A stretch of 64,000 nt of DNA from Symbiodinium natans. Taxonomy: Eukaryota; Sar; Dinophyceae; Suessiales; Symbiodiniaceae. A model generated the notes under the pieces. The model had not been told where the DNA came from, ran no database searches, and saw only the letters and a program-made list of their open reading frames with translations. The position numbers were made by a program, and so were the translations under genes. This document shows, in pieces, positions 1 to 12,400 of this stretch (position 1 is the first letter of the stretch; each line of letters begins with the position of its first letter). The DNA is taken from the NCBI GenBank assembly GCA_905221605.1, contig CAJNDS010002702.1, positions 106,001-170,000 of the forward strand. Reading direction: 5' to 3'.

Positions 1-121
1 CCCAACCTTTGGGGCGCATGACACACGGGGGGTCGATCTCACTTGGCGGCCTTTTCGGTGCTCGTGCTAGACAGGGCCCAGTTACAATTTAGCCCAACCC
101 TAGGCCCTCAACATCCCTCAA
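1..121 (+). other. Left edge, no gene seen
   Basis: Mixed sequence with no open frame of note; runs into the first CCCTAAA array. A stop-free piece at 270-350 (GACGVLGATAAHRFNRRHLQ) could be an exon of a gene that begins outside the window. Confidence 0.3.
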
Positions 122-262
122 CCCTACACCCGAAGCCCTAAACCCTAAACCCTAAACCCTAAACCCTAAACCCTAAACCCTAAACCCTAAACCCTAAACC
201 CTAAACCCTAAACCCTAAACCCTAAACCCTAAACCCTAACCCTAAAACCCTTAACCCTAAGA
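122..262. repeat. Telomere-type array, CCCTAAA
   Basis: About 17 tandem CCCTAAA units, then degenerate. Not a chromosome end, since unique sequence and genes follow. Confidence 0.9.
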
Positions 263-561
263 GTGAGTTCAGTGCCAAGGTTTGCCTTGGGGGCTTGCGG
301 AGTGCTGGGCGCCACAGCAGCTCATCGTTTCAACCGCAGGCACCTTCAGACTGCAGGAGTTGTAGGGTTTTGGGAGGTTTAGGGTTTAGGGTTTAGGCTT
401 TAGGGTTTAGGGTTTAAGCTTTAGGGTTTAGGCTTTAGGGTTTGGGGCTTTGTCACGGGCGGGGGAGCTGTCTCTCTTGCGCAGGGGGCGCAGCCGCGCG
501 AGCGCGAGCCCAGTTGCATGCCGAGTGGGGGCCCCAATACGCGCCCTATCATACCTTCCGA

Positions 562-662
562 TTGGGATGTTCCACCTTATACTAACAGTCCTTAATAGGG
601 ATTACAGTACCCCCGATTATAATCCCTATCAAGGACTCTTAGTATAAGGGGGTATATCCCAA
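562..662. mobile_element. Family A inverted-repeat element, copy 1
   Basis: 101 bp, nearly a perfect palindrome with ends TTGGGATGTTCC...; right end ATATCCCAA. Contains the core CTAACAGTCCTTAATAGGGA and its inverse. No coding capacity; MITE-like. It ends 48 bp before the acceptor of cyclophilin exon 717-761. Confidence 0.8.
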
Positions 663-716
663 GCTTCCGACATATCGGACACTGTCGTAGGGCTCCTTGG
701 CAGTTTCTGGGTTCAG

Positions 717-3700
717 GCAAACCCTGTCGCCACGTGCGAGACCTCGCTGGGGACATTCAAGGCGCGACGTGCTGGCATGGGATGCTGCCATAGGATGCAG
801 CTCAGCTGCTCAACACATCGGGGGTTCTGGAAGATAGGGGTACCCTTTTTGGGGGCCCCTGGAAGAGGATTCTATTCTACTTGGGGTGTAAAAGGGGTAC
901 CCCTTACTTTGGGAGAATGCTCACGTTGGGGGTGTAGGAGATCCGACGTTTCTCGGGCCGCCTTTTTTTTTTTCTCCTTCAGTTTGTAGGTAGAGCTGTA
1001 CATGGACGAGATGCCCCTGACGGCTTCCAACTTCATCGACTTGGCCACTTGACAGCGCCATCGCATCATGTGGGCAGGCTTCTCAACTCTGATGACGGTT
1101 GGGGTGTACCCTAAGGGGTTTAGGGTTTGGGGTCTAGGGTTTAAGTACAAGGCTCGAAGCTATCATTTGGGGACCCCCCAAAGGGACCCTTTTTCTCCAG
1201 GCACTCCCACCGAGAAGGGAGAGATCATTCAGGCTGTGTTGAGGTACGATGGCTCAATCGGTTTGAAACCAATTCGGTACGGAACCTGCGCCAAGACTAA
1301 GTTATTGAACATCTGGGCGAGACGAAGTGTTTCTGCCCCCCTAAACCCTACACCCGAAGCCTAAACCCTAACGCCTAAGCCGCAGCCCTAAACCCTAAAC
1401 ACTAAACCCTGAACTTTTTGAACCCTGAACCCGAAACCCAAAAAGGCGAAGACTGGGTTCTACAACGGCATCCACTTCCACCGCGTGGTGTGGAGGCCCA
1501 GGCTGCACCCCGAATGTCTGAGAAGTTTTAAGCCGAGCTCGGCTTTTGAAAAGGACTTTCATTCTAAGGTCCGAAGTATGGGCCCTTAACGTATACAGTG
1601 TATAGAAGGGGTATATATAACAAGGGACCATACTTCTGATCCCCTAAAACGAGGAAACCCAAACAGGCAGGGTCCTGATATTCCCTTTCTGTCACTATCT
1701 TCTTGGGGCTTCCTGCTTGGGGGGGGGGTTCCCATTCGGATCCTTTTACTTTTTGCTTTGCAAGCGGTCTATGGCCCGGGTTTGGGCCTTGTTTACCCTA
1801 AACCCCAAAAACCCCAAACATTATGTAAACCCTAAACGGGGTGGCGCATCCGGCATTGCCGGGTGTCGGGCGCAAGACTCAACCAGGTAGGACGCGGTAA
1901 GTTGGCTTTGGGCATGCTCACAAGCAACGCCAGCCCTAAAAGGTTCAACCCAAAGAGGCTTAAGGAGTGAGGTTGACCACAGTAAACCCTAAACCCTAAA
2001 CCCTAAACCCTGGACCTTAAACCCTAAACCCTAAACCCTAAACCCTAAACCCTGGACCTTAGACCTTAAACCCTGAACCTTAAACCCTAAACCCTAAACC
2101 CTTGCAGTGCCAAGATCCCCAACTTCATGTGCCAGTTCGGCTGCCCGTGCGGCTCTCAGATCCAGGGGGGGGTCTTGTGGGAAATCCCACATGACCCGCA
2201 AGGCGGAGCTCTCAAACCCCAAGAGCGGCTGCAACCCTAGTAAAGGGCCCTAAAGGGCCCGAAAAAGGGCCCGAAAGGGCCCTAAAGGCCTAAAGGCCCT
2301 AAAGGCCCTAAAGGCCCTCAAGGCCTTAAAGCGCCTAAGCCCTCAACCCGAAGCCCTAAACCCTAAAGGCCCTAAATGGCCCGAAAGCCCCTAAGCCCTG
2401 AGCCCTTGAACCCTCAACCCTCAACCCTCAACCCTCAACCCCAAGCCTCAGGAACGCGAAGGACCCTCGCAGCCCACGGGCTGGCACTGGCGGGCCGCAG
2501 GACGGTAGCTTCGAGGCTGGAGATTTAGGGTTTGGGGTTTGGGGTTTAGGGTTTAGGGCTAGAGTTTAGGGTTTAGGGTAAGGCTTCTTGAGAAGCGGGG
2601 GGCGAGCTACCTGTGACATACTCATAGACATTGTATAAACATTTGCAAAGGTACATGTGGAAAATATGTGCATGCTCCCCTCCTCACTTCCGCGTCTCCC
2701 CCACGAAGACCCTGAAACGTCTGTCTTAAAACACATGCTTTAAACAACGAAAGGTTGCGCCATATTCATTGTGTTTGCAACGGCTGTTGGCGCAGGCCGC
2801 AGTGTTTTGTGCCATTTTGTGCCTTTACATACAGCATCTGGTTCTTTTAAGAGCGAAAAAGCGCTATAAGCACTGACATGCAGGGTTTGCATTTGCACCT
2901 TGCGAGTCTCATCGAGAAGTATCTGCATGTGGCTGGGCAACTGGGTCGTTTTGACAGTGTGCGCGGCCGAACTTGTTTCATTAGCTATCTTGGAGCTAGC
3001 CGCACAAACATACTCAACACTGCATTGATGCTTACGACAGCGGTGCGCAAGGACTACCCAGAAGTGAAAGCTGAAAGAATCATGGTGCAGTTTGCCCTCC
3101 GAAGAGCTAGACCCCAAGTTCGAATTTGTGCCGTAAAGCATCGGGTGCGACTATACTCACACCATGAGCTACGTGTGACCGTGGCGGCGTGACCATTTCT
3201 GTGTATTGTATACGCATATATATATATATAAATCTATCGACAGAGTATGTGCGCATGTATATATATATGTATCTGTTTGTATATATTGGATATGTACATG
3301 TATGTATATATATATTTATGTATATGTGTGTGTGTATCCCGATGCATGCACGCATGCGCGTAAAGGTGCTTCTTCAGGCGAGTAGCTATTCGGCGCTGAT
3401 TGCGCAAGTGCACAGCAGCGCCGGCAGGTTTTGGATGGCTCGGGCAGGCAAGCCAAACGCTCCAACGGAGGTGCTGGCTCAGTGAGTATGACTTGGGATG
3501 TTCCCCCTTACACTAACAGTCCTCAGTAGGTATAATAAAAGGGGATACTATAATCCCTATCAAGCACGGTTAGTATACGGGGGGACATCCCAAAGCATGA
3601 CGCAGGTTGTTTGGGGTCTGTTGGGGTTTAGGGTGCTGGGTTGAGTGACAAGAAGGCAACATCGAGGACGAGTTCACCGCCAAGCTCGGCAACGAGCCGG

Positions 3701-4009
3701 GCACCTTGTCCGGCACCCGGGCAATCCTCTCATGGTGGATTTCCTAAACCCCCAAATGCTAAACCCCACACCCCAAATCCTAAAACCCTAAACTCCAACC
3801 CCAAACCCTAAACTTTCGGGGATTTGCCCATGGCAGCTGATCCCGAGGTCCATGGCGAACACGGGGCGACCCAACTCAGGCGGTTCTCAGTTCTTCATCA
3901 ACGTGAACAACAACAGCGGCCCGACAGACTTTGGCAGACTTGGGCATTGGCACTTTAAATCAAACATATATAAGAATATATATATATATATATATATATA
4001 TATCTGTAT

Positions 4010-4040
<31 letters not shown>

Positions 4041-4551
4041 ATATTTCTATATAGGCGGGCGCGGGGTTCACAATGCCCCCTATTTCCTTGTGACTGTCTA
4101 CTGTTGCGATGCTGATTATTTAGTATGTTGAACCACTGGGCCTGGAGCCTCACACTTGCAAGCTTAGTTCACTCCAATCGAACTCCAACCCCTGAAATCC
4201 AAAAGCTGACCAACGACACGGCACTCAAGACTTACCACACACACTTATGCCGGACGCGGGCCTACATATTTCAATCTTACGGGAAACACCCGATTCCGAT
4301 AACAATTCGCCTTTAAACACCAGAAACCTCTGTTTTTTATTTGAAACCAAGGTACGTCTTAAATCCTCGGCTGTGCCCCTCAAGGATTAATCTTGGATCA
4401 TATTGTGTTATATTGCGGTGTGTGTGTATATATATATATATACAAATTATACAAATATATTTCTATATATTTATATATGTATATATATATATATGTACAC
4501 ATCTATCTGTACATATATATGTGTATATGTATACATATGTATATATGTATA

Positions 4552-4583
<32 letters not shown>

Positions 4584-4965
4584 CTGACTTGCAGACAGCT
4601 GGGCTGCAGAGTCCTGAAGTCCACAAGAAGCCCAGGCTTTTTGAACTGGTTCGACCGATCTACGCCATCGGCGCATCCAGTTTTTGGCCGTGTTGTCGAA
4701 GGGTGCGCCGTCTCATTTGAGAATCATTGGTCCTTGGGCGCACGCCTTCCCTGGGAAGGACCGATTTCCCTTCCGAGGCATCCCAAACGTTGTTGCAATC
4801 AAGTGGCAGGTATGATCTGATTGAGAAGATCTCGCAGGTGCAGACAAACGCCAATGTGGGAACCTTGGTTTCCAACATGCACTTGCGTTCGTGAGGCGTC
4901 CTGCTTGAAAGGACTGCCCCATCGACCCGGTTGAGATGATCAAGATTACTGTCGAGGGAGCCTAG
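717..4965 (+). CDS. Cyclophilin-type peptidyl-prolyl cis-trans isomerase, 10 exons
   Basis: Catalyses cis-trans isomerisation of Xaa-Pro bonds (protein folding). Exons read by motif and phase: 717-761, 990-1043, 1446-1487, 2115-2146, 2452-2519, 3656-3707, 3848-3915, 4636-4702, 4810-4855, 4912-4965 (stop TAG 4963-4965). Reading phases join exactly. In order: [110 protein letters not shown]. Catalytic Arg of FHRV (1482-1484), the FM.Q motif, SQFF and HPVFG are all present, so an active enzyme is expected. About 165 residues, the size of a single-domain cyclophilin. The first exon seen starts at Ala-Asn-Pro; the ATG should lie in a small upstream exon that I could not place. The segment between GGP and NIEDEF is shorter than in most cyclophilins, so one exon may be missing between 2520 and 3655, or the donor may be at 2505. 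Donors inferred: GC at 762, 1044, 3916; GA at 2520; the rest GT. Confidence 0.9.
830..913. mobile_element. Family B-prime element, in cyclophilin intron 1
   Basis: Ends ATAGGGGTACCC and GGGGTACCCCTTA are inverted; middle GGATTCTATTCTACTTGGGG is shared with copies at 30466 and 30931. It fills much of the 228-bp intron 762-989. Confidence 0.65.
1572..1637. mobile_element. Family F element, in a cyclophilin intron
   Basis: Inverted ends GAAGTATGGGCCCTTA and AAGGGACCATACTTC. No coding capacity. Confidence 0.65.
1983..2101. repeat. Telomere-type array in cyclophilin intron
   Basis: CCCTAAA units with CCCTGGACCTTAA variants, ending 14 bp before the exon at 2115. Confidence 0.85.
2228..2350. repeat. 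CCTAAAGG-type short repeat in cyclophilin intron
   Basis: Tandem AAAGGGCCCT and CCTAAAGGC units, a local derivative of the telomere-type repeat. Confidence 0.7.
3493..3593. mobile_element. Family A element, copy 2, in cyclophilin intron
   Basis: 101 bp, ends TTGGGATGTTCCCCCTTA and GGGGGACATCCCAA. Same length as copy 1 and same core, inside intron 2520-3655. Confidence 0.8.
3964..4050. repeat. AT microsatellite
   Basis: TA dinucleotide repeats with short interruptions in a cyclophilin intron; a similar AT tract plus a TGA trinucleotide repeat lies at 4425-4582. Confidence 0.85.
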
Positions 4966-6169
4966 AACAGCCTAGACAGGGGCTGAGACTTTGGAGCAGG
5001 TGGGTGCGCGTGCACCCCCGGACCTGCAGTAGGCCTAGAATACTTATGAATAGCGAAGAAGCAAACTCTTGAATGACTCGGACCACCTGAGCCAGAAAAA
5101 GAGACGGCCAGGAGCAGACCATGCCAACCCACTCCGTGGTGTGCTATAGTATAGGCGCAGCTCCTGTCAAGACAGCATTGCAAGCAGGACCCCATGCAGG
5201 CCACGGGCTCAAGCTCGAAAGTACACATGCCAAGTTCCGCGTACATCCAGCTCCGGGATCCTTATCTGTAGCTGCCTTCGTTGCCTTAGCACGTTCAAGC
5301 ATCCGCAAGACAGCTCACAACATTCTGACTGCAGACAACTGCTTTTCTGCACGGTCACCTGTCATTTGTGAAGTACTCGTAACACCAGCACCAGCGGTGG
5401 TAGAATGCCCAAGCACAGTCTGACCGGCATGTGCCACGGAATGAACTTGCAATCTGCCAGTCGCACTTCACAGTGATCAGTCCAGTTCAGTGTTTGGCAG
5501 CACGCCCAAGCTAGCAAATTCTTCCTGGGGTAGGAGCGAAGCAGGGTTCGTGTGGAGGAGTGGAGGGGAAGGAATCATTCAACTCGCGACCAACTTGATA
5601 GAGGCAGCTACCAGCACTTCGGGCGCAGTACTCCTGTGGTTGACAGTGGGCATGCTTTCTTGGCCCCCAGTATGGCAGTATGGCAGTATGGCAGCAGATA
5701 CGTGGGACATCGTGCGGGTGCCGCATGTGCAATCAAACAAAGCGAATGGCCAAAGTCCCCTCAGCCCAAAAGGTTAATTGCACCGAAGTAATAGTTTAGA
5801 GCCCTAAGCTCCTAACAGGAGCCCTAAACCCTCAAAGCCCCTGAGCATAGTGCTGAGCTGGCCAGGTTGTCGTGGTTCTCCGTCAAATGGCCGGAGTCTG
5901 CCAGTCCAGGCAGGCTTGAACCTGGAGCCCCAAACCCTATGCCTTAACCCTCAAGCAGCTGCATAGGAGTTCCGGAAAGATTTACGAACTTCAAACGAAA
6001 GCCACTCATTTTTAACAGCACCAGAGAGCCCCCCACATGCAGCATCCTAGCAAGCCCGAAGCCCGAAGCCTCGAAACGTCAGCCTTCATCGTTCACCTCT
6101 TCTACCACAAGTCTCTGCAAGACACCAAAGACCTGTGCCATACTCCCCAACTCCTGCTCTAGGGCATCC

Positions 6170-6305
6170 GAAGTATGGGCCCTTAATTTTGGGTCCCCTT
6201 CCGAAATTAGCTATAAGGGAATCCTGCTAGTTGAGGGTTTATGTTTGGGTCCCTTATTTTCGTAGTTTCCTATATAAACGATACATAATAAGGGCCCATG
6301 CTTCC
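6170..6305. mobile_element. Family F element, long copy
   Basis: Ends GAAGTATGGGCCCTTA and TAAGGGCCCATGCTTC. Interior (TTCCGAAATTAG...TTATTTTCGTAG) resembles family B ends, so it may be a composite. Confidence 0.7.
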
Positions 6306-6654
6306 AATCTTAGAGTCCTCCAGGCGTGCCGGGCTGAACCACCCGACCACGGCTTGCAGCCAACGGCACGCAGCCGCAGTCCAAGCCAGAGCCTTAGGGA
6401 TTTTGGGATTTGGGGTTTAGGGTTTAGGGTTAGGGGTTTAGGGTTTAGGGATTAGGGTTAGGGGTGTTTAGGGGTTTGTAGGGTTTGGGTTTAGGGTTTA
6501 GGGTTGGGGGGGGTCGCAGGGGTTTAGGGGTTGCAGGGGTTTAGGGGTTGTAGGGGTTATAGGGGTTTGGGGATTTAGGTGCGGGCACGGCAGGACTCCC
6601 ATCCCCGCCCCTGTGGCGCCTAGCTATGTTTTCTTCCATTGTGTCTGAGTCTGG

Positions 6655-6790
6655 GGTTTAGGGGTTTAGGGGTTTCGGGGTTTAGGGGTTTAGGGGTTTA
6701 GGGGTTTAGGGGTTTAGGGGTTTAGGGGTTTAGGGGTTTAGGGGTTTAGGGGTTTAGGGGTTTAGGGGTTTAGGGGTTCAGGGTTTAGGG
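6655..6790. repeat. TTTAGGGG variant array
   Basis: About 16 units of the 8-mer TTTAGGGG, homogeneous, following a mixed array (6396-6590). Confidence 0.85.
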
Positions 6791-7850
6791 TTAGGAGGCG
6801 AGGGACACTCCTGGCGCAGATTGGCGCAGACATGGGCTCTTGGGAGATAGGCGGTTCTACTTGTGGGGACTCTGCAAGCCTCATTAGCATGTCTTGGCTT
6901 CCTGTGGATGTTTGGTCCTGGCTGCCTGTCTGAAGTCCACTTCTGTCATGGGGCTTGTCTCCCCCTATGGACACAGGTGGGCTCCCGGATGGCCCAAATG
7001 CAGCCTACTTCTAGCTTTGGTTACGTCTCTCGTCTTTGTGCCTTGTTCTTTTTGAACTCTTCCTCTTTTCCCATACCGCCCACCTCCATTGTGGCTGGGG
7101 ATCTCGACTTGGCGCAGAAAGGGTGTATGGTGTAATCTCCTCCTTGCAAGAAGAATCTTGCACGGAATTATGGATGCAGGGGTTCAGGGGCTGAGGGCTT
7201 AAGGAGGGCCTATGTAGGGCGTTTGGGAGTTTTAAGAAATTTGGGGGTTTGGCTTTGAAGGGGTTAGGGACTAAGGGTTTTCTGAGTGGCTGTGTGGGAA
7301 TCTCGCATTAGCGGCAAGGGTCACTGAGTTTTTCGACATTTTTGTGGCATGTGTTTTAGAGGCCTAAAGCCCCCAGAAACCCCCAAAGTGGCCTGCACAA
7401 GTTGTGGTCCCTTAAGGATGCTGCAATGTGAGAACCGAATCCTGAGCCCTAAGCCCTGGCGAATCCTAAAGCCATCGCCAAGGCAGGAGTGGTCGGCCGA
7501 GCCTGGTGTCAACGCCGCCCCAGGTGGCCTGGCACAACGTTGCTTTTACTCGCGTTTGGGAAGGTTGACCTAGATTAGGTGGCGCTTCGGTCTTCCTTCT
7601 CGCGTCAGCCGTATAGTTTAGAGTGCCCAAGAAGAGGCTCGCAAGGCATTTACATCGGAATTAGCAGTGCCGGAAACCTAGAGGCATCGAATTCACCGGT
7701 GTTTTCACGAATGCAGTTGACACTTTTCGGATCCTACGACAACATCGGTACTGACGGTTCTTTCATCGTCGAAGAGCAGCCGTGTTTACGGGCGTGTCTT
7801 GGTGCGCGCCAACATCCAAAATAACAATACTAATAATTATATACAGAAAT

Positions 7851-7968
7851 AGAAGAAGAAGAAGAAGAAGAAGAAGAAGAAGAAGAAGAAGAAGAAGAAG
7901 AAGAAGAAGAAGAAGAAGAAGAAGAAGAAGAAGAAGAAGAAGAAGAAGAAGAAGAAGAAGAAGAAGAA
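7851..7968. repeat. GAA microsatellite
   Basis: About 39 GAA/AGA units, uninterrupted. GAA runs can form triplex DNA. Confidence 0.95.
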
Positions 7969-8039
7969 TGGTGGAACGTTGATTTCGCCCCGTCTTGCCA
8001 GCACAGCCCTGCGAGGGATTCGAAATTCGTGTGGGCAGG

Positions 8040-8407
8040 CGCATCCCTGACCGGAACATGCTTTGAAGCCAAGAAACTCCGGAACCAGTGCAAGCCCAAC
8101 CCCCTGAGCGTCAGCCCAGAATCTCTATGTTCCGCCAACACGCCGCAAGACCACTCCCAGGCCCCTCCCAAACCAAGGATAAAAGCAAGCTAGCTCGAAC
8201 CCGAAGCAACTCCGCGGCTAAATGCGTCTTGAATTGTAAATCACCCTTAGAGCTCGCCTCAATGACTGGACGCCATCTTTTCCGTTCTCTCCCATGTTTG
8301 GTGTTCGTGTGGGCAGCCAGTCGGTTGTGACGTTTGAGGTTCAGGCAGGAAAAGATGCCCTGAGAACCCTTCAAGCGGAAAAGCCCCGCAACACTGTATG
8401 CTCCTGA
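8040..8407 (+). CDS. Two stop-free segments, possibly exons, unknown
   Basis: 8042-8197 reads SLTGTCFEAKKLRNQCKPNP onward, and 8294-8406 reads MFGVRVGSQSVVTFEVQAGK, then DALRTLQAEKPRNTV to a TGA. Both are GC-balanced and lack repeats. They follow a GAA microsatellite. The second has a faint look of a PLP-enzyme strand, but not enough to name it. Confidence 0.2.
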
Positions 8408-9295
8408 TCCCTACTCGTAGGTTCTAGCACTGTCGTTGAGGTCGCTACTTGCCCAGAAACGGATGCCGATCATGGACCTCTGGCATTCCTGCCATGAGTT
8501 GAAGCCTCGAAGCGTGCTTCGTCCAAAGCCCGGACTGTCAGGCGGATGGCCTGCTGCCTTTGGCAGTTTGCAGAGCGGTGACGCACGTCATCTGGTCTGC
8601 TGCCAGAGCGCAGGTGGAGCTACCAGTTTGATCTAAACTCCAATGTGCGGGTTGATTAAAACTTTGGACCATGTTTTGGTAGGGTTTAGGGTTTGGGGTT
8701 TAGGGTTTAGGGTTTAGGGTTTAGGGTTTAGGGTTTAGGTTAACTGAACGGCATCAGCCTCCAGCGTGACTATAACCGCCTAGCCCCCTCGTTCATCGCT
8801 GTCCGTAGGCGGAAGCTGACCATGCTGAGAAGAAGGGTCGAGCCCTTGGCTACGCGCAAGAAGCCCTGTCTGTCCAAGTTGTGGAGCCTCTCAGGACCTC
8901 CATTTTGGTGTGTGTTTCTCATGTTTTAGGGTGCCCAAAAGGGCCACAAGTTGGATCAACCTCCATCCACTGTGGGATGCGCACGGCTCAGAGTAGAGAG
9001 ACCATGCTTCTTCAAGGAAGGGTCTGTAGGCTTTGATGCCTGCCCACTTCGCTGCACCCTTCACGCGGAACAATTCCACCATAGTCAAAGAGGGCAGGAC
9101 GTGTTAACCCCTAAGCCCTAAACCCTAACCCCTAAACCCTAAACCCTAAACCCTAAATATGCAAGCTCGGGATTCTCTGCATTGCGGCCATGGACGCCCA
9201 TCGCCTCGAGAATCGGGTAACCGGTGTCCGCAAGGCAGCCGGCACTCCCAAACACGCGACGTTGCGCCTCCTGATCACCTGATCAGCCCTTATGA

Positions 9296-9419
9296 ACCCT
9301 AAACCCTAAACCCTAAACCCTAAACCCTAAACCGTAAACCGTAAACCCTAAACCCTAAACCCTAAACCCTAAACCCTAAACCCTAAACCCTAAACCCTAA
9401 ACCCTAAACCCTAAACCCT
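9296..9419. repeat. Telomere-type array, CCCTAAA
   Basis: About 17 units, two with the variant CCGTAAA; ends 65 bp before the possible lactamase start exon. Confidence 0.9.
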
Positions 9420-9484
9420 CCGGAAAGTGCTTAAGGCAGCCAGCCCCTGATGTCCCAACGCCTTGGGAGGCCAAGAGCCTGCAG

Positions 9485-12400
9485 ATGGACCCCGAGCCGC
9501 TCAGAAAGGCGGCAGATCGGCTGAAGTCGCAGGCCCAAGGGTTTAGGGTTTAGAGGTTAGGGTTTAGGGTTTAAGGTTTAGGGTTTAAGGTTCAGGGTTT
9601 AAGGTTTAGGGTTTAGGGTTTAGGGTTTAGGGGAAGCATCTCAAAGTGAAGCAATGGTAGGCCTTAGAGGGCTTTCGAGCTTAAGGTTTGGGGCTTTAGG
9701 GTTTTGGGTTTTGAGAGGAGCTTTCGGAAGCTTCGGGAAGCTTTGCGATGGCCCAAGGTTTAGGGTTTAGGATTTAGGGTTTAGGGTTTGGGGGTTTAGG
9801 GTTTAGAGTTTAGGGTTGCCTCTTCATCAACTTTCGGTGTGTGTTGGGAGGTCGATGCCGGACGCCTTCCTGGTGTGATGACTTGCGCCGTCAAGGAGGG
9901 CCATGTCATCCACTTTGAGGCAACTGCTAAATATGGGGCTTTACGAAAATAGGGGTGCCTTATTGGGGTCCTTTGCATAAGGGGAGTCCCGTATTTTCGT
10001 AAACCCCCATTGGAATATGGGTATTTCCCCAAAAAGGGGTACCTTTTTGGGGTCCTTATCATAAGGGGGTCCTACTATTTGCGGGGACTTCATTCGGGGT
10101 CCCCTGTTTTCGCAACAAACCCCCAAATATCGGCAAATGGAGATCAAATGCCAGGATATTAACACAGATTTATTCCCCGAATAGACCGAGATTCTTTGCC
10201 TCTGTTTCAGGCCCACGGCTTCGCAGATCTGGCGGGGGGGGTTGCCCTGAGCTCCCAGACGCTGTTCCGGCTCTACTCCCAGACGAAGCCCATCCTAGTT
10301 GTCGGCTTCCTGATCCTCTTCGAGCGCGGCGCGGTGTCGCTCGACGACCCCGTTGAGAAGTACCTGCCCGAGTTCAAGGGTGCCTCAGTCGGGCCGAAGA
10401 GGAAGCCCCTGCTGCGGCCCATGCTCGTCCGAGACTTGCTTGCCCACACCAGCGGCATTGGGTTCGGCCCGGGCTTCGGTCCCTGCCTCAGGTTCGACAC
10501 ACACACACACACGTTTCTGCAAACATCCGGTGGTTCTTATGCCAAGGTAGCTTTTGTCTTACGTGCAGTTAGTTGCTGTGATTCTCCTTCCTCTTCTTCT
10601 TGCATGATCCATGGCATGGAGCACATGGAGCAGAGGCATGCGCTAGCCAGGCTACGAGGCAGAGAACGACTACGAATCGACCTACCTACCTTTAGTGGCA
10701 AAGGTGGACGCTGGAGAGATTCTTTCTCTGGCTGATCCTGGGCTTACAAAATTTGGAAGGTACAAACGTCTCAGCAACTTGCGCCTCCTGTCTCGGTTGA
10801 CCAGAGTCCCCGTTGAGATCCGTTGAGTAAGGAATGGTGTGAAGAGCTTGCTAAGATACCGCTGCGGTTTCAGCCTGGCAAAGACTGGGGATATGGCTAC
10901 AGCTCCGACGTCTTGGGAAGGCGCTGGTAGCATCTTACTGCATCTGTTTCTGGCATCGATGCCTAGATGTTCGTATTGCCTGACTCTTCTGCGATCTTTT
11001 TCTTTTTCAAGGGGCTAAAGGAGGGACTTGGGGATATTTAGGGGCCACTTCGGCATCTAGGGACTATATAAGGTATATTTAGGGGTTAAATAGGGGAATA
11101 AGATTCAGGGTCCCTTCTAAGGGGTCCCTCCTTACACCCCTTCATTTTTGCTGGGTGCTTGCAATGCCGCTCCGCAGGCTCATCGAAGTGCTCACGAAGA
11201 AGCGGCTGGATGACTTTCTGAAGGAGGAGGTCTTGGAACCTCTAGGCCAGAACCCTAAACCCTAAACCCTAAACCCTAAACCCTAAACCCTAAACCCTAA
11301 ACCCTAAACCCTAAACCCTAAACCCTAAACCCTAAACCCTAAACCCTAAACCCTAAACCCCTCCCCCCCCTCAAAACAGTTGTGCATCTGTTTGGCAGGG
11401 ATGGTCAACACTTTCTTCGCAGTGCCAGCGGAAAGCTCGTCAAAGCTTGCAGCGCTCTACAAGAGGCACGGTGATTGATACTTCCTCTTCTCAGCCACTG
11501 CTCAGAAGCAGTGTGTCAACAGCATAGACCCTTGTAAGGGGCCTTTGTCTTCGCACATAGACCTTGACATAGACGTGCTTGGCTGAACGATGCAGGGAGC
11601 CTTGGCACGGAAAAGCGACAACCGTCCGATTCGTCACTTCGGATGTTGGCGGCAGTGGCATTGTGGAAGACCTTTCCCGGAACGTGCTGGCCAGGCAGGG
11701 GACTTACGACTTACGACTGAGGGTTTCGGGCTTACTGTTTGGTTAGTAGGAACTGGAGCAGGAGCAGAACTTGTCATGCTTGCAGTACTCCATCTTACCA
11801 ACAGTGTGGGGACACTTTACACTGATGTTGGCCGGGGAGAGCCCTAAGCGCAAACATGTGACCCTTGAAACACACCCAGGTTGGGATGTTGCCCCTTATA
11901 CTAAACTAATGGGGATTATAATAGGGGTGCTGTAATTCTTGTTAAGGGCCGCTCGTATAAGGGGAACATCCCAACACCCAGGCCTGAAAAGGACAAGTCG
12001 TCAGTGCTGGCGACGTCCACCTCCGTTTTCCTGCAGGGCGGGCCCGCGTCGAAGGCCGGCTCACAGGTCCCGTTTAGGGTTTAGGGTTTAGGGTTTAGGG
12101 TTTAGGGGCCGTGTTGTGCGCTGCTGAGCCGCTGCTGGCCTCGTGCGGTATGGAGAGGTCATCCAGGGCGGCGGCTGCATCTGCAGTGTGGCAGGCGTGT
12201 TGGCTTGACCCAAAGGAGAGTTTGCAGTAGGTGCTGTGAAGCAGAACTAGCATGACCCTTCTCGCGTGGAGTGGAAAGCAGCCCGCGGCCTGTAAAGGGG
12301 GCGTATGACCCCACCATCTCCCATGCCACTCAGAGCCCGGGACGAGTAGCCCCATCATAATACATGATAATTTGCTATACGATATGATATTTCATTATGT

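Larger units (their letters stand above)
4966..9484 (+). other. Spacer between cyclophilin and lactamase-like genes
   Basis: No convincing gene. Short open frames occur at 5121-5423, 5490-5777 and 7579-7824 on the + strand without recognised motifs. Contents: a family F element (6170-6305), telomere-type arrays (6396-6590, 6655-6790, 8679-8738, 9105-9160, 9296-9419) and a GAA microsatellite (7851-7968). Confidence 0.45.

Noticed and set aside
122-262. A true chromosome end at the left edge
   Set aside because: The array is internal, short, flanked by unique sequence, and identical arrays occur all through the window.
7763-8171. ORFs coding poly-Leu, poly-Arg or poly-Ser
   Set aside because: All are translations of the GAA microsatellite at 7851-7968.
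8294-8406. Exon of a PLP-dependent sulfhydrylase
   Set aside because: The likeness (VVTFEVQAGKDALRTL) is too short, and no active-site lysine motif was found nearby.
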